From the NCBI RefSeq assembly GCF_036108815.1, contig NZ_CP107985.1:8553501-8617500 (forward strand): a stretch of 64,000 nucleotides of DNA, written 5' to 3'. Positions 1 through 7,742 of this stretch are shown here, piece by piece; position 1 is the first letter of the stretch, and each line of letters opens with the position of its first letter. The translations under genes and the position numbers were made by a program. This DNA is from Streptomyces sp. NBC_00353. GTDB taxonomy: Bacteria > Actinomycetota > Actinomycetes > Streptomycetales > Streptomycetaceae. The notes under the pieces are model-generated. The model was not told the origin of the DNA. It did no database searches and saw only the letters and a program-made list of their open reading frames with translations.

Positions 1-1
1 C

Positions 2-697
2 TTCGTCCGGCTCCTCGAAGCCTTCGAAGAGGCCCACGGTCTGCCGTCGGGCCGGCTCGGCTTCGAGATCCAGATCGAGACCAGCCAGTCGATCCTGGCC
101 GCCGACGGCACCGCCGCCGTGGCCCGCATGATCGACGCAGCGCGAGGGCGCGCGACCGGCCTGCACTACGGCACTTTCGACTACAGCGCCTGTGTCGGCG
201 TCAGCGCCGCCTACCAGGCGAGCGACCATCCGGCCGCGGACCATGCCAAGGCCGTCATGCAGGTGGCCGCCGCGGGCACCGGCGTGCGCGTCTCCGACGG
301 CTCGACCAACGTCCTCCCTGTCGGCCCCACCCACCAGGTCCACGAGGCCTGGCGACTCCACTACGGCCTCACCCGCCGCGCCCTGGCCCGCGCCTACTAC
401 CAGGGCTGGGACATGCACCCGGGCCACCTGCCGACCCGTTACGCGGCTGTCTACACCTTCTACCGCGAGGGCCTGGAACAGGCCGCGGCCCGCCTCGCCG
501 CATATGTGGCCAAGGCCGGCGGCGATGTGATGGACGAGCCCGCCACCGCAAAGGCCCTCAGTGGCTATCTGCTGCGCGGCATCGACTGCGGCGCCCTGGA
601 CACCGCCGAGGTCGCCCGCCTGACGGGGCTGACCCGGGCAGACCTCGACGCCTTCGCTTCGCCGCGGCGCGGGGGACTGACGGTGACGGCGCCGTAG
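2..697 (+). CDS. DUF6986-type aldolase/citrate-lyase-fold protein, C-terminal part
   Basis: The frame is open from base 2, so the gene begins left of the window; about 231 residues are visible. The segment FEIQIET is the core of the HpcH/HpaI aldolase and citrate lyase TIM barrel, where the Glu normally helps bind the divalent metal. The following GLHYGTFDYSA and AYYQGWDMHPGHLPTRYAAV match what I remember of actinomycete DUF6986 proteins. The substrate is not known for that family, and a C-C lyase role is only inferred from the fold. It converges on the next gene with a hairpin in between. The N-terminus and start cannot be judged. Confidence 0.75.
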   Translation, partial: FVRLLEAFEEAHGLPSGRLGFEIQIETSQSILAADGTAAVARMIDAARGRATGLHYGTFDYSACVGVSAAYQASDHPAADHAKAVMQVAAAGTGVRVSDGSTNVLPVGPTHQVHEAWRLHYGLTRRALARAYYQGWDMHPGHLPTRYAAVYTFYREGLEQAAARLAAYVAKAGGDVMDEPATAKALSGYLLRGIDCGALDTAEVARLTGLTRADLDAFASPRRGGLTVTAP

Positions 698-737
698 CGC
701 GCGCGTGGTTCAGGCCCGTACCGTCGCCCCCTCAGAA

Positions 738-759
738 GGCACGGGCTTCGACCCGTGCC
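738..759. terminator. Hairpin between two convergent genes
   Basis: GGCACGGG (738-745) pairs perfectly with CCCGTGCC (752-759) around a six-base loop. It lies between the stop of the aldolase-fold gene at 697 and the stop of the minus-strand hydrolase at 761, so it could terminate both. There is no U tract, which is usual for Streptomyces terminators. Confidence 0.6.
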
Positions 760-760
760 G

Positions 761-1603
761 TCAGCCCCGCAGGAAGGTCTCGACGGTCCCGCTGAAGCGG
801 AAGGGATCGTCCAGCCACGGGAAGTGGCCGGCGCCCGGCTGGACGGCGAGTTCGGCCTTGGGGAACAACCCTGCGACGGTGGCCGCGACGCGAGGAAGCG
901 GACCACCGTCCAGCTCGCCCGCAAGGATCAGGACCCGGGCATCCAGCGCGGTGATGGCGTCGCGGGCCGCGGCAGGGTCGAAGGCGCCGTCGGACGCGTA
1001 GATGTCCGCGGCCTCGTAGTTGCTCTGCTCGACGTCGGCTGCGGCGTGGGCCCGGGCGGCCGTGTCCCAACGCCCGTAGAAGAACGGGGCGATGGCATCC
1101 CAGTCGGCTTCGGTGGCGGAGCCTGCCCAGACGGCCTCGTACGCGTCCCGCGCGGTCGTGAACCACGGCTCGGCCGTGCGCAGGGCGGCGGCTTCGCGAC
1201 GATGCTCCTCGGTGAAGTCGACACCGAGGGCACGCGCACGGGCGGTGATCAGTGTAAGGGTCCGGATGCGCCGGGGATGCCGGGCCGCGAGGATGATCGC
1301 GAGATCGCCGCCCGCGGAGTGCGCCAGCACGTCCACGCGGTCCAGACCGAGGTGTTCGCGGAGGGCCTCAACATCGGCCGCCTGACGGTCGACGCGGTAG
1401 GTGGCCGGGTCGGCGGGGATGCCTGAGTCGCCGGTGCCCCGCAGGTCGAGCATGACCAGTTGGCGCCGGCTCGACAGCCCACCCAGATCGCCGAGGTAGG
1501 CGGAGGCGCGCATGGGACCACCGGGCAGAACGAGCAGTGGCTCGCCCTCACCCACGAGGTGATAGGCGAGTTCGGTTCCGTCGGGAGCGGTGAAAGCAGT
1601 CAT
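761..1603 (-). CDS. Alpha/beta hydrolase, proline-iminopeptidase-like
   Basis: This is a 280-residue soluble hydrolase. The oxyanion region reads LPGGP (about 26-30), the nucleophile elbow AHSAGG puts the Ser at about residue 96, and the C-terminal GAGHFPWLDDP supplies the His. The DLRGTGDS segment is typical of the proline iminopeptidase/haloperoxidase branch, but the true substrate cannot be told from these motifs. The start at 1603 (MTAFTAPDG) is preceded by an AGGA Shine-Dalgarno; a longer in-frame extension to 1831 is open but lacks hydrolase homology. It is divergent from the M20 gene at 1747, with 143 bp between the starts. Confidence 0.85.
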   Translation of the reverse strand: MTAFTAPDGTELAYHLVGEGEPLLVLPGGPMRASAYLGDLGGLSSRRQLVMLDLRGTGDSGIPADPATYRVDRQAADVEALREHLGLDRVDVLAHSAGGDLAIILAARHPRRIRTLTLITARARALGVDFTEEHRREAAALRTAEPWFTTARDAYEAVWAGSATEADWDAIAPFFYGRWDTAARAHAAADVEQSNYEAADIYASDGAFDPAAARDAITALDARVLILAGELDGGPLPRVAATVAGLFPKAELAVQPGAGHFPWLDDPFRFSGTVETFLRG

Positions 1604-1746
1604 GGCGCAATCCTGGTGACCGTACGACAGGGACAACAAGCGGTTTACGCAGAGCTTCTCGGCCGTGCCGGTCGCCCTCGTGAGGACCGGGTGGCACGGG
1701 AGCGGAAAACGGTGAGGATAGGGGGACCGACTCGCGAGGAGACGCC

Positions 1747-2964
1747 ATGACCGATGCAGCCAGCCGCTCCGCCGACCTCCGTGGATCCGCCGCCGCGCTC
1801 CTGCCCGAACTGGTCGCGCTGCGCCGCGCACTGCACCGGGAGCCCGAAATCGGCCTGGAACTGCCGCTGACCCAGGCGAAGGTACTGGCAGCGCTGGACG
1901 GGCTGCCCCTGGAGATCACCCTGGGCAAACAGCTCACCTCGGTCACGGCCGTGCTGCGTGGCGCGCTGCCCGGTCCGGTGGTGCTGCTCCGCGGCGACAT
2001 GGACGCGCTGCCGGTGCAGGAGACCAGCGGGCTGCCGTACGCCTCCGAGATCCCCGGCGTGATGCACGCCTGCGGCCACGACCTGCACACCGCCGGACTG
2101 GTCGGCGCGGTACGGCTGCTCTGCGAGCGGCGCGATGCACTGGCCGGAACCGTGGTGTTCATGTTCCAGCCCGGCGAGGAAGGCGACGCCGGGGCCCGGG
2201 TCATGATCGACGAAGGTGTGCTCGAAGCTGCGGGCACCAGGCCGGTGGCCGCATACGCCCTCCATGTCGCGTCCGCACTGCTGCCGCACGGTTTCGTCAG
2301 CACCCGCCCCGGACCGATCCTGGCCGCCGCCGATGTCCTCGACGTGACGGTGCGCGGGCGCGGTGGGCACGGGTCCAGTCCGCACAGCGCCCTGGACCCG
2401 ATCCCGGCCGCCTGCGAAGCCGTAACAGGTCTGCAGACCATGGTGACCCGCCGCTTCGACGCCTTCGACCCGGTTGTCGTGACCGTCGGCAGCTTCCACG
2501 CGGGCACCACCCACAACGTCATTCCCGACGAGGCCGTGTTCTCCGCGAGTATCCGGTCCTTCTCCGCGGCGGCGCGGGCCCGTGTACACGAGGAGGCGCC
2601 ACGGGTCGTACGCGGCATCGGGGAGTCGCACGGGATGATCGTGGAAGCAGTCGTCGACGAGGGCTACCCGGTCACCGTCAACGACCCCGCCGAGGCGGCG
2701 TACGCGGCCGACACGGTCGGCCAACTGTTGGGAGTCGAACGCTACTTCGAGCTGCCGAACCCGATCGCCGGGGCCGAGGACTTCGCCTTCATCGGTCAGC
2801 ACATCCCTTCCGCCTACCTGATGCTCGGCGCCTGCCCCGCCGATCTCGACCCCGCCACAGCCCCCTACAACCACTCCCCGGAAGCCGTCTTCGACGACTC
2901 CGTGCTGGGTGACGCGGCGGCGCTCCTCTCGGAGCTGGCGCTCGGACGGCTCAGCAGGGGCTGA
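1747..2964 (+). CDS. M20 family amidohydrolase (hippurate/N-acyl-amino-acid hydrolase type)
   Basis: The 405-residue protein has the full di-metal M20D set: RGDMDALPVQE, MHACGHDLHTA, the catalytic Glu in QPGEEGDAGA, a dimerisation-domain HSALDPI and the C-terminal GAEDFAF. Family members cleave N-acyl or N-benzoyl amino acids in the cytoplasm; which acyl amino acid is used cannot be read from the sequence. The ATG at 1747 sits behind a GAGGAG ribosome-binding site. It is divergent from the hydrolase at 761-1603 and convergent with the MFS gene downstream, and seems monocistronic. The length is normal for the family. Confidence 0.9.
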   Translation: MTDAASRSADLRGSAAALLPELVALRRALHREPEIGLELPLTQAKVLAALDGLPLEITLGKQLTSVTAVLRGALPGPVVLLRGDMDALPVQETSGLPYASEIPGVMHACGHDLHTAGLVGAVRLLCERRDALAGTVVFMFQPGEEGDAGARVMIDEGVLEAAGTRPVAAYALHVASALLPHGFVSTRPGPILAAADVLDVTVRGRGGHGSSPHSALDPIPAACEAVTGLQTMVTRRFDAFDPVVVTVGSFHAGTTHNVIPDEAVFSASIRSFSAAARARVHEEAPRVVRGIGESHGMIVEAVVDEGYPVTVNDPAEAAYAADTVGQLLGVERYFELPNPIAGAEDFAFIGQHIPSAYLMLGACPADLDPATAPYNHSPEAVFDDSVLGDAAALLSELALGRLSRG

Positions 2965-2984
2965 GGACCAGGCTCACCGGCCTC

Positions 2985-4175
2985 TCAGGCCGCCAGTTCG
3001 TGCTCCATCCGGTGCGTGATCCGGCCGGCGAGGGCGAGGGGCGCGAGGGAGCAGAGGACACCACCGAGCAGCGCCGTCCACCAGAGGACGGCCGGGCCGG
3101 TACCTGTATAGAGGGCGACGCCCACGGTGAGGGCGGCGAACCGGGCGACCCCCCAGGTCCACTGGAACGCTCCTTGGTAGCGGCCGCGTGCGTGCGCCGG
3201 GGCGAGGTTGGCGACGATCGCGGAGGCGATCCCGGACACGCACGCCTCGCCGACCGACCAGACGACCACCGACAGCGTGTAGCCCACGACGCTGTCCGCG
3301 ACACCTGTGAGCGCCACACCCCCGGCGATCAGTACGCTGCCCGCCGCGTGGACCGGAACCTGCGGGAACCGGGCGAGCCGGGCTGTCGCGAACGGCTGCA
3401 GGACCACCACCAGCACCGCGTTGACCGCCGCCATCGCCCCGTAGACCGCGGGGGAGAGCGCACTGTCATGGATGGCCAGCGGCAGCGCGACCTCGGTCAG
3501 CGAGTAGACGAAGAGCTGGACCCCGAACAGCGGGAGCAGCGCGAGCATCAGCCGGTCCCGAAGGACGACGCTGTATCCGACGCCGTCGCGCGCCCCGGTC
3601 CGGTCCTTCGCCGCCCGGGTCTCGGTCACCCGGGTGGCGACGACGACGGTGTACGCCAGCATCGTGCCGGCGTCGACCGCGAAGAGCAGCCAGTAGCCGT
3701 GCGCGGCGAGGAAGCCACCGAGGACGCCTGCCGCCGCCGTGCCGATGTTGATGCCCCAGCCGAACAGGGCGTACGCGCGCCGTCGGCGCTCCGCGTCCAC
3801 GGAGTCGGCCATCAGCGCGTACACGGCAGGGCTGATCATCGCTCCGGTCGCACTGAGCAGCAGTGCGGCGCAGGCCATCGTCAGCACACCCGGTGCCACG
3901 AAGAGCGCCCCCTGCGCCGCGGATGCGCCGAGGAGACCGATGAGCATCGTCGACCGGCGGCCGATCCGATCGGCGAGCAGCCCGCCGATCGCCGGTCCGA
4001 GCAGGTTGCCCGCGCCCAGGGCGCCGAGGACGTACGAGGTCTGCGTACCGGTGATGCCGCGTGCTGCGAGGAAGAACACCAGGAAGGGCGTGACCAGATA
4101 GCCGAGCCGGTTGATGATCGTGCCGGCGAAGAGGGTCCAGACCGTGGGCGGCAGACCGCGAAAGGTGGAGAACAT
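2985..4175 (-). CDS. MFS transporter, drug/metabolite exporter type
   Basis: About 396 residues with twelve predicted hydrophobic segments. The MFS signature between TM2 and TM3 reads GGLLADRIGRRSTM, and a second copy-like segment follows the middle loop. The assigned start (MFSTFRGLPPTVW, 4175) has no clear Shine-Dalgarno, so a leaderless message or a longer N-terminus is possible; the frame is open to 4355. It is divergent from the ArsR-type regulator at 4276, which is the usual arrangement when the regulator represses the exporter. The substrate is unknown. Confidence 0.88.
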   Translation of the reverse strand: MFSTFRGLPPTVWTLFAGTIINRLGYLVTPFLVFFLAARGITGTQTSYVLGALGAGNLLGPAIGGLLADRIGRRSTMLIGLLGASAAQGALFVAPGVLTMACAALLLSATGAMISPAVYALMADSVDAERRRRAYALFGWGINIGTAAAGVLGGFLAAHGYWLLFAVDAGTMLAYTVVVATRVTETRAAKDRTGARDGVGYSVVLRDRLMLALLPLFGVQLFVYSLTEVALPLAIHDSALSPAVYGAMAAVNAVLVVVLQPFATARLARFPQVPVHAAGSVLIAGGVALTGVADSVVGYTLSVVVWSVGEACVSGIASAIVANLAPAHARGRYQGAFQWTWGVARFAALTVGVALYTGTGPAVLWWTALLGGVLCSLAPLALAGRITHRMEHELAA

Positions 4176-4209
4176 GCGAGGAGCGTGCAGCCCGACCGCT
4201 GTGCCGGAC

Positions 4210-4238
4210 CATTGATTAAGCTGAGACCGAATCCAATG
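4210..4238. promoter_or_regulatory. Imperfect inverted repeat, candidate ArsR-family operator
   Basis: CATTGATT (4210-4217) is repeated in inverted form as AATCCAATG (4230-4238) around a 12-base spacer. It lies in the 100-bp gap between the divergent MFS and ArsR-type genes and is AT-rich against a GC-rich background. Binding by the neighbouring regulator is an inference. Confidence 0.4.
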
Positions 4239-4275
4239 AGCGGGCGGCTCGGGAACTCCGGACAGGTGGGGGCAC

Positions 4276-5268
4276 ATGGAGTCGGAACTCAGTTTCTCCA
4301 CCGCGGACTTGGCGCAGACCCGCTTCGCCATCTCCCCGATGTGGGAGGTCGTCACCAGCTTCCGGCTGCTGCGGGCCGAGGCCGAGCCGCCGCTGCACCG
4401 GCGGTGGGCCGCACAGGTGCGGCCCCGGCTGGTGGAGGCGGGGCTCGACCGCGGGTGGCTCGCTGAGCTGATCCCCGCAGGCGGCTACCTCGCGGATTTC
4501 CTCAATCCGACTCCCCCCGCCCCGTTCCCCGAACTCGCCGGTGAGCTGGAGGCGATCCGGCAGACCTCTCCTGAGCGGGTACGGACCGACCTCGGCAGAC
4601 TCGGCGTCGAGCGGGATCTCGGCCGGTCCGCGCGGCTCAGGCTGCTGGGCGAGGCACCGGAAGCGGCGCTGGAGAAGGTCGCCGCGGAGATCGAGATCTA
4701 CTGGGAGCTGGCGCTCGCACCCTACTGGGCCCGGATCCGCCGCCTGCTCGAAGCCGATGTCTTCCGCCGGGCGCGGCAGGTGGCCGAGCTCGGTGCCGCA
4801 CAGGTCCTGAACGAGCTGCACGAGTCGGTACGTTGGGACGAGAACAGCCTGCGCCTGGTCCGCCGACACTGCGCCCTGACCCGCGCCGACACGGGCGCGG
4901 GGCTGCTGCTGGTGCCCTCCGTATTCGCCTGGCCGCGGGTGCTGACGCGCTCAGTGGCGCCGGACCCGCCACAACTCGCATATCCGGCACGGGGTATCGG
5001 CACCCTCTGGGAGCCGCGGACCCCTGTCGCCGGTGAGGCGGTCGCCGCCGTCCTGGGCCGCTCCCGCACCCTGCTCCTCACCGAGCTCGACACCCCGGCC
5101 TCCACCACTGTGCTCGCCCAGCGCTCGGGGCTGTCCGCGGCCGGGGTCTCCCAGCACCTCACGGCCCTGCGGAATGCGGGCCTGGTCACCGCCCACCGGG
5201 CCGGACGCTCGGTCCTCTACGCACGTACGTCGGTCGCTGACGCGCTGCTGACGCCCGCCGGAGGCTGA
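4276..5268 (+). CDS. DUF5937 / ArsR-type winged-helix transcriptional regulator
   Basis: The 330-residue protein has a large N-terminal sensory region (about 1-240) with the FAISPMWEVVTSFRLL start typical of actinomycete DUF5937 proteins. A C-terminal ArsR-like winged helix follows (about 255-320: TVLAQRSGLSAAGVSQHLTALRNAGLV ending in a wing with GRSVLYART). No Cys cluster for metal binding is visible, so a small-molecule or protein signal is more likely than metal. It is divergent from the MFS exporter, the likely target. The ATG at 4276 follows a G-rich ribosome-binding site. Confidence 0.85.
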   Translation: MESELSFSTADLAQTRFAISPMWEVVTSFRLLRAEAEPPLHRRWAAQVRPRLVEAGLDRGWLAELIPAGGYLADFLNPTPPAPFPELAGELEAIRQTSPERVRTDLGRLGVERDLGRSARLRLLGEAPEAALEKVAAEIEIYWELALAPYWARIRRLLEADVFRRARQVAELGAAQVLNELHESVRWDENSLRLVRRHCALTRADTGAGLLLVPSVFAWPRVLTRSVAPDPPQLAYPARGIGTLWEPRTPVAGEAVAAVLGRSRTLLLTELDTPASTTVLAQRSGLSAAGVSQHLTALRNAGLVTAHRAGRSVLYARTSVADALLTPAGG

Positions 5269-5293
5269 TCGAGCCCGCTGCCGACGCCCCGGC

Positions 5294-6322
5294 TCAGGCA
5301 GGCGGCAGTTCGCCGGAGCCGCGGGCGATGAGTGACGTCGGCAGCTCCACCCGCGCCGGGGCGTCGTCCGCGCCGTCCAGCCGGCGGAAGAGGTGCTCGG
5401 CCGCCGTCCGGCCGACGGCCGCGGCGTCCTGGGAGATGACCGTGATGCCCAGCAGGTCGGCGAGTTCGATGTCGTCGAAACCGACCAGGGCGACCGGGCG
5501 CTCCCGGTCCGCCAGCACACGTACCGCCGTGACCGTCACACGGTTGTTGCCGGCGAACAGGGCGGTGACGGGTTCGGGGCCGGAGAGCATCGCCTCGGCC
5601 GCCGCCCGGACCCGCGCGGGGTCGGTGGAGCCGAGGGAGACCCAGGAGTCCTGGACCGTGATCCCGGCGTCCACCATCGCGGCGTGATAACCGCGCAACC
5701 GCTCGGTGGCGGTGTGGATACGGGGCTGGTCACCGATGAATCCGATCCTGCGGTGGCCGTGCGCGATCAGATGGGCGACACCCTCGCGGGCGCCGCCGAA
5801 GCTGTCGGAGAGGACGATGTCGGCGTCGATCCGGCCGGCCGGGCGGTCCACGAAGACGGTCGCGATGCCCGCCTTTATCTCCGGCTCCAGATAGCGGTGG
5901 TCGTCACCGGCCGGAATCACGATCAGTCCGTCCACCCGGCGGGCGCACAGCGCGAGCACGAGCTCCTGCTCGCGCTCCGGGTCCTCCGCGCTCGACCCGT
6001 TGATGAGCAGGGCGCCGTGGGCGCGGGCCACTTCTTCCACGGCGCGGCTCAGCGGCCCGTAGAAGGGGTCGGCGAGATCCTCGAGGACCAGGCCGATGGA
6101 GGCGGTGCGGCCCTTGCGGAGTACTCGCGCGCTGTCGTTCCGGCGGAAACCGAGCGCCTCGATCGCTTCCTGCACCCGGCGCTCTGTGTCGGGTGTCACT
6201 CCGGGCTCGCTGTTGACCACGCGGGAGACCGTCTTGAGGCCCACTCCGGCGCGGGCGGCGACATCCTTCATGGTCGGCCGGTTGCCGTAACGGGGCTCGT
6301 GATGACGGGCGGTCTCTGCCAC
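5294..6322 (-). CDS. LacI-family transcriptional repressor
   Basis: The protein is 342 residues, the normal LacI size. The N-terminal HTH reads MKDVAARAGVGLKTVSRVVN, followed by a hinge (RNDSARVLRKGRT) and a periplasmic-binding-protein-like effector domain with FVDRPAGRIDADIV and the C-terminal GFDDIELADLLGI. I chose the GTG at 6322 because AGGA lies nine bases upstream; an internal ATG at 6271 would start directly at the HTH. It is divergent from the ROK kinase, with a perfect 12-bp palindrome in the gap, and very probably controls the sugar locus to the right. Confidence 0.9.
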   Translation of the reverse strand: MAETARHHEPRYGNRPTMKDVAARAGVGLKTVSRVVNSEPGVTPDTERRVQEAIEALGFRRNDSARVLRKGRTASIGLVLEDLADPFYGPLSRAVEEVARAHGALLINGSSAEDPEREQELVLALCARRVDGLIVIPAGDDHRYLEPEIKAGIATVFVDRPAGRIDADIVLSDSFGGAREGVAHLIAHGHRRIGFIGDQPRIHTATERLRGYHAAMVDAGITVQDSWVSLGSTDPARVRAAAEAMLSGPEPVTALFAGNNRVTVTAVRVLADRERPVALVGFDDIELADLLGITVISQDAAAVGRTAAEHLFRRLDGADDAPARVELPTSLIARGSGELPPA

Positions 6323-6419
6323 GGTGCGCTGTCCTGTCGTCGGGTGCGGGGCTGTCCGGCGGGCCTGCAGTCGGTGCTGCGGAGCGGGCTGGAGGCTGTG
6401 GCGTCGAGCATAGGCCCTG

Positions 6420-6431
6420 GACAACGTTGTC
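6420..6431. promoter_or_regulatory. LacI-type operator, perfect 12-bp palindrome
   Basis: GACAACGTTGTC is self-complementary, with the central CG pair that LacI/GalR repressors insert their hinge into. It sits 97 bp upstream of the LacI GTG and 72 bp upstream of the ROK ATG. No second perfect copy was found before the alpha-galactosidase or binding-protein genes; a broken match (GGTAACGGTTGTTC) occurs near 9887. Confidence 0.65.
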
Positions 6432-6503
6432 AGCTGACTGGAGACTATGCAGACTATTTACTGAAGATGCAGGTCCACCCCCTCACATCCGGAGCCCACA
6501 CCG

Positions 6504-7469
6504 ATGCATACCGACCTCGTCGCCGCGCTCGACATCGGCGGCACCAAGATCGCCGGCGCTCTGGTGGACGGCACCGGTGCGCTTCTCGTACGGGCGCAGC
6601 GGCCGACGCCCGCCCGGGAGAGCGGCGAGACGGTGATGGGTGCGGTGACGGATGTGCTGGCCGAGCTGACCGCCTCGCCGCTGTGGGGGCGGGCGACCGC
6701 CGTGGGTATCGGCAGCGCGGGCCCGGTGGATGCGTCGGCGGGTACGGTCAGCCCCGTCAACGTTCCCGGCTGGCGCGACTTCCCGCTGGTGGAGCGGGTA
6801 CGGAGGGCGGCCGGCGGGCTGCCCGTCGAGCTGGTCGGTGACGGGGTCGCGATGACCGCTGCCGAGCACTGGCTGGGTGCGGCCCGCGGTTATGACAACG
6901 CGCTGTGCCTGGTCGTGTCGACCGGGGTGGGTGGCGGGCTGGTCCTCGGCGGCAAGCTTCACCCGGGCCCCACCGGTAATGCCGGTCACATCGGTCACAT
7001 CAGTGTGGATCTGGACGGCGACCTTTGCCCGTGCGGTTCGCGCGGCTGCGTCGAGCGGATCGCCAGCGGACCGAACATCGCGCGACGCGCCCTGCAGGGT
7101 GGCTGGCAGCCCGGCCCGGACGGCGACGCCACGGCCGCCGCCGTGGCCGCCGCCGCCCGGGCCGGACATCCGGTCGCCATCGCGTCGTTCGAGCGCGCCG
7201 CCCAGGCGCTGGCCGCCGGAATCGCCGCCACCGCCACGCTCGTCGAAATCGACATCGCCGTGATCGGCGGGGGAGTGGCGGGCGCGGGCGACGTCCTCTT
7301 CGCCCCGCTGCGCCGCGCCCTGCGCAGCTACGCCACGCTCTCCTTCGTGCAGCAGCTCACGGTGGCCCCTGCGGTGATGGGCACGGACGCCGGCCTGGTG
7401 GGCGCAGCGGCCGCCGCAACGTCGGTCAGGCCCGGCGGGACGGCAGCCACGGCGGCGCTCAGCGGCTGA
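6504..7469 (+). CDS. ROK family sugar kinase
   Basis: The 321-residue protein begins with the phosphate-binding DIGGTK motif, has the sugar-binding PGPTGNAGHIGHI segment and carries the ROK zinc motif CPCGSRGC followed by VE. The family phosphorylates hexoses such as glucose, or N-acetylated hexosamines and mannose, with ATP in the cytoplasm; the motifs do not settle which. There is no N-terminal HTH, so this is a kinase rather than a ROK repressor. GGAG precedes the ATG. Its place beside a LacI repressor and an alpha-galactosidase/importer locus suggests it phosphorylates a sugar released from the imported oligosaccharide. Confidence 0.85.
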   Translation: MHTDLVAALDIGGTKIAGALVDGTGALLVRAQRPTPARESGETVMGAVTDVLAELTASPLWGRATAVGIGSAGPVDASAGTVSPVNVPGWRDFPLVERVRRAAGGLPVELVGDGVAMTAAEHWLGAARGYDNALCLVVSTGVGGGLVLGGKLHPGPTGNAGHIGHISVDLDGDLCPCGSRGCVERIASGPNIARRALQGGWQPGPDGDATAAAVAAAARAGHPVAIASFERAAQALAAGIAATATLVEIDIAVIGGGVAGAGDVLFAPLRRALRSYATLSFVQQLTVAPAVMGTDAGLVGAAAAATSVRPGGTAATAALSG

Positions 7470-7742
7470 ACACAGGCCGGCGGTCGGGCAGGTCCGGCTT
7501 CCGAATCGGGCGGTGATCGATGCGGTCCGGCAGCCGAGCCCGCCCGGTGGTCGCGCCCATGTCCGGAACCGGTCCGGAGGCGGCACCTGGTCCGTACGCC
7601 TGGCCCGCCCGGCCCCCGTACCGACCCCGGCTCCCGTACCGGACGAGGCCCGCGTACCCGACCTGGCAGCCGCGCCGGACTCGGCACCAGGTCCGGACGG
7701 GGCCCGGCCCGGCACCGGTCCGGGCTCAGATGCCGATCCGAC

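Noticed and set aside
7470..7742. GC-rich stretch with GGTCCGG-like words as a repeat array
   Set aside because: The words are irregular in spacing and sequence; only one imperfect pair (GGCACCTGGTCC and GGCACCAGGTCC) was seen, so no array is claimed.
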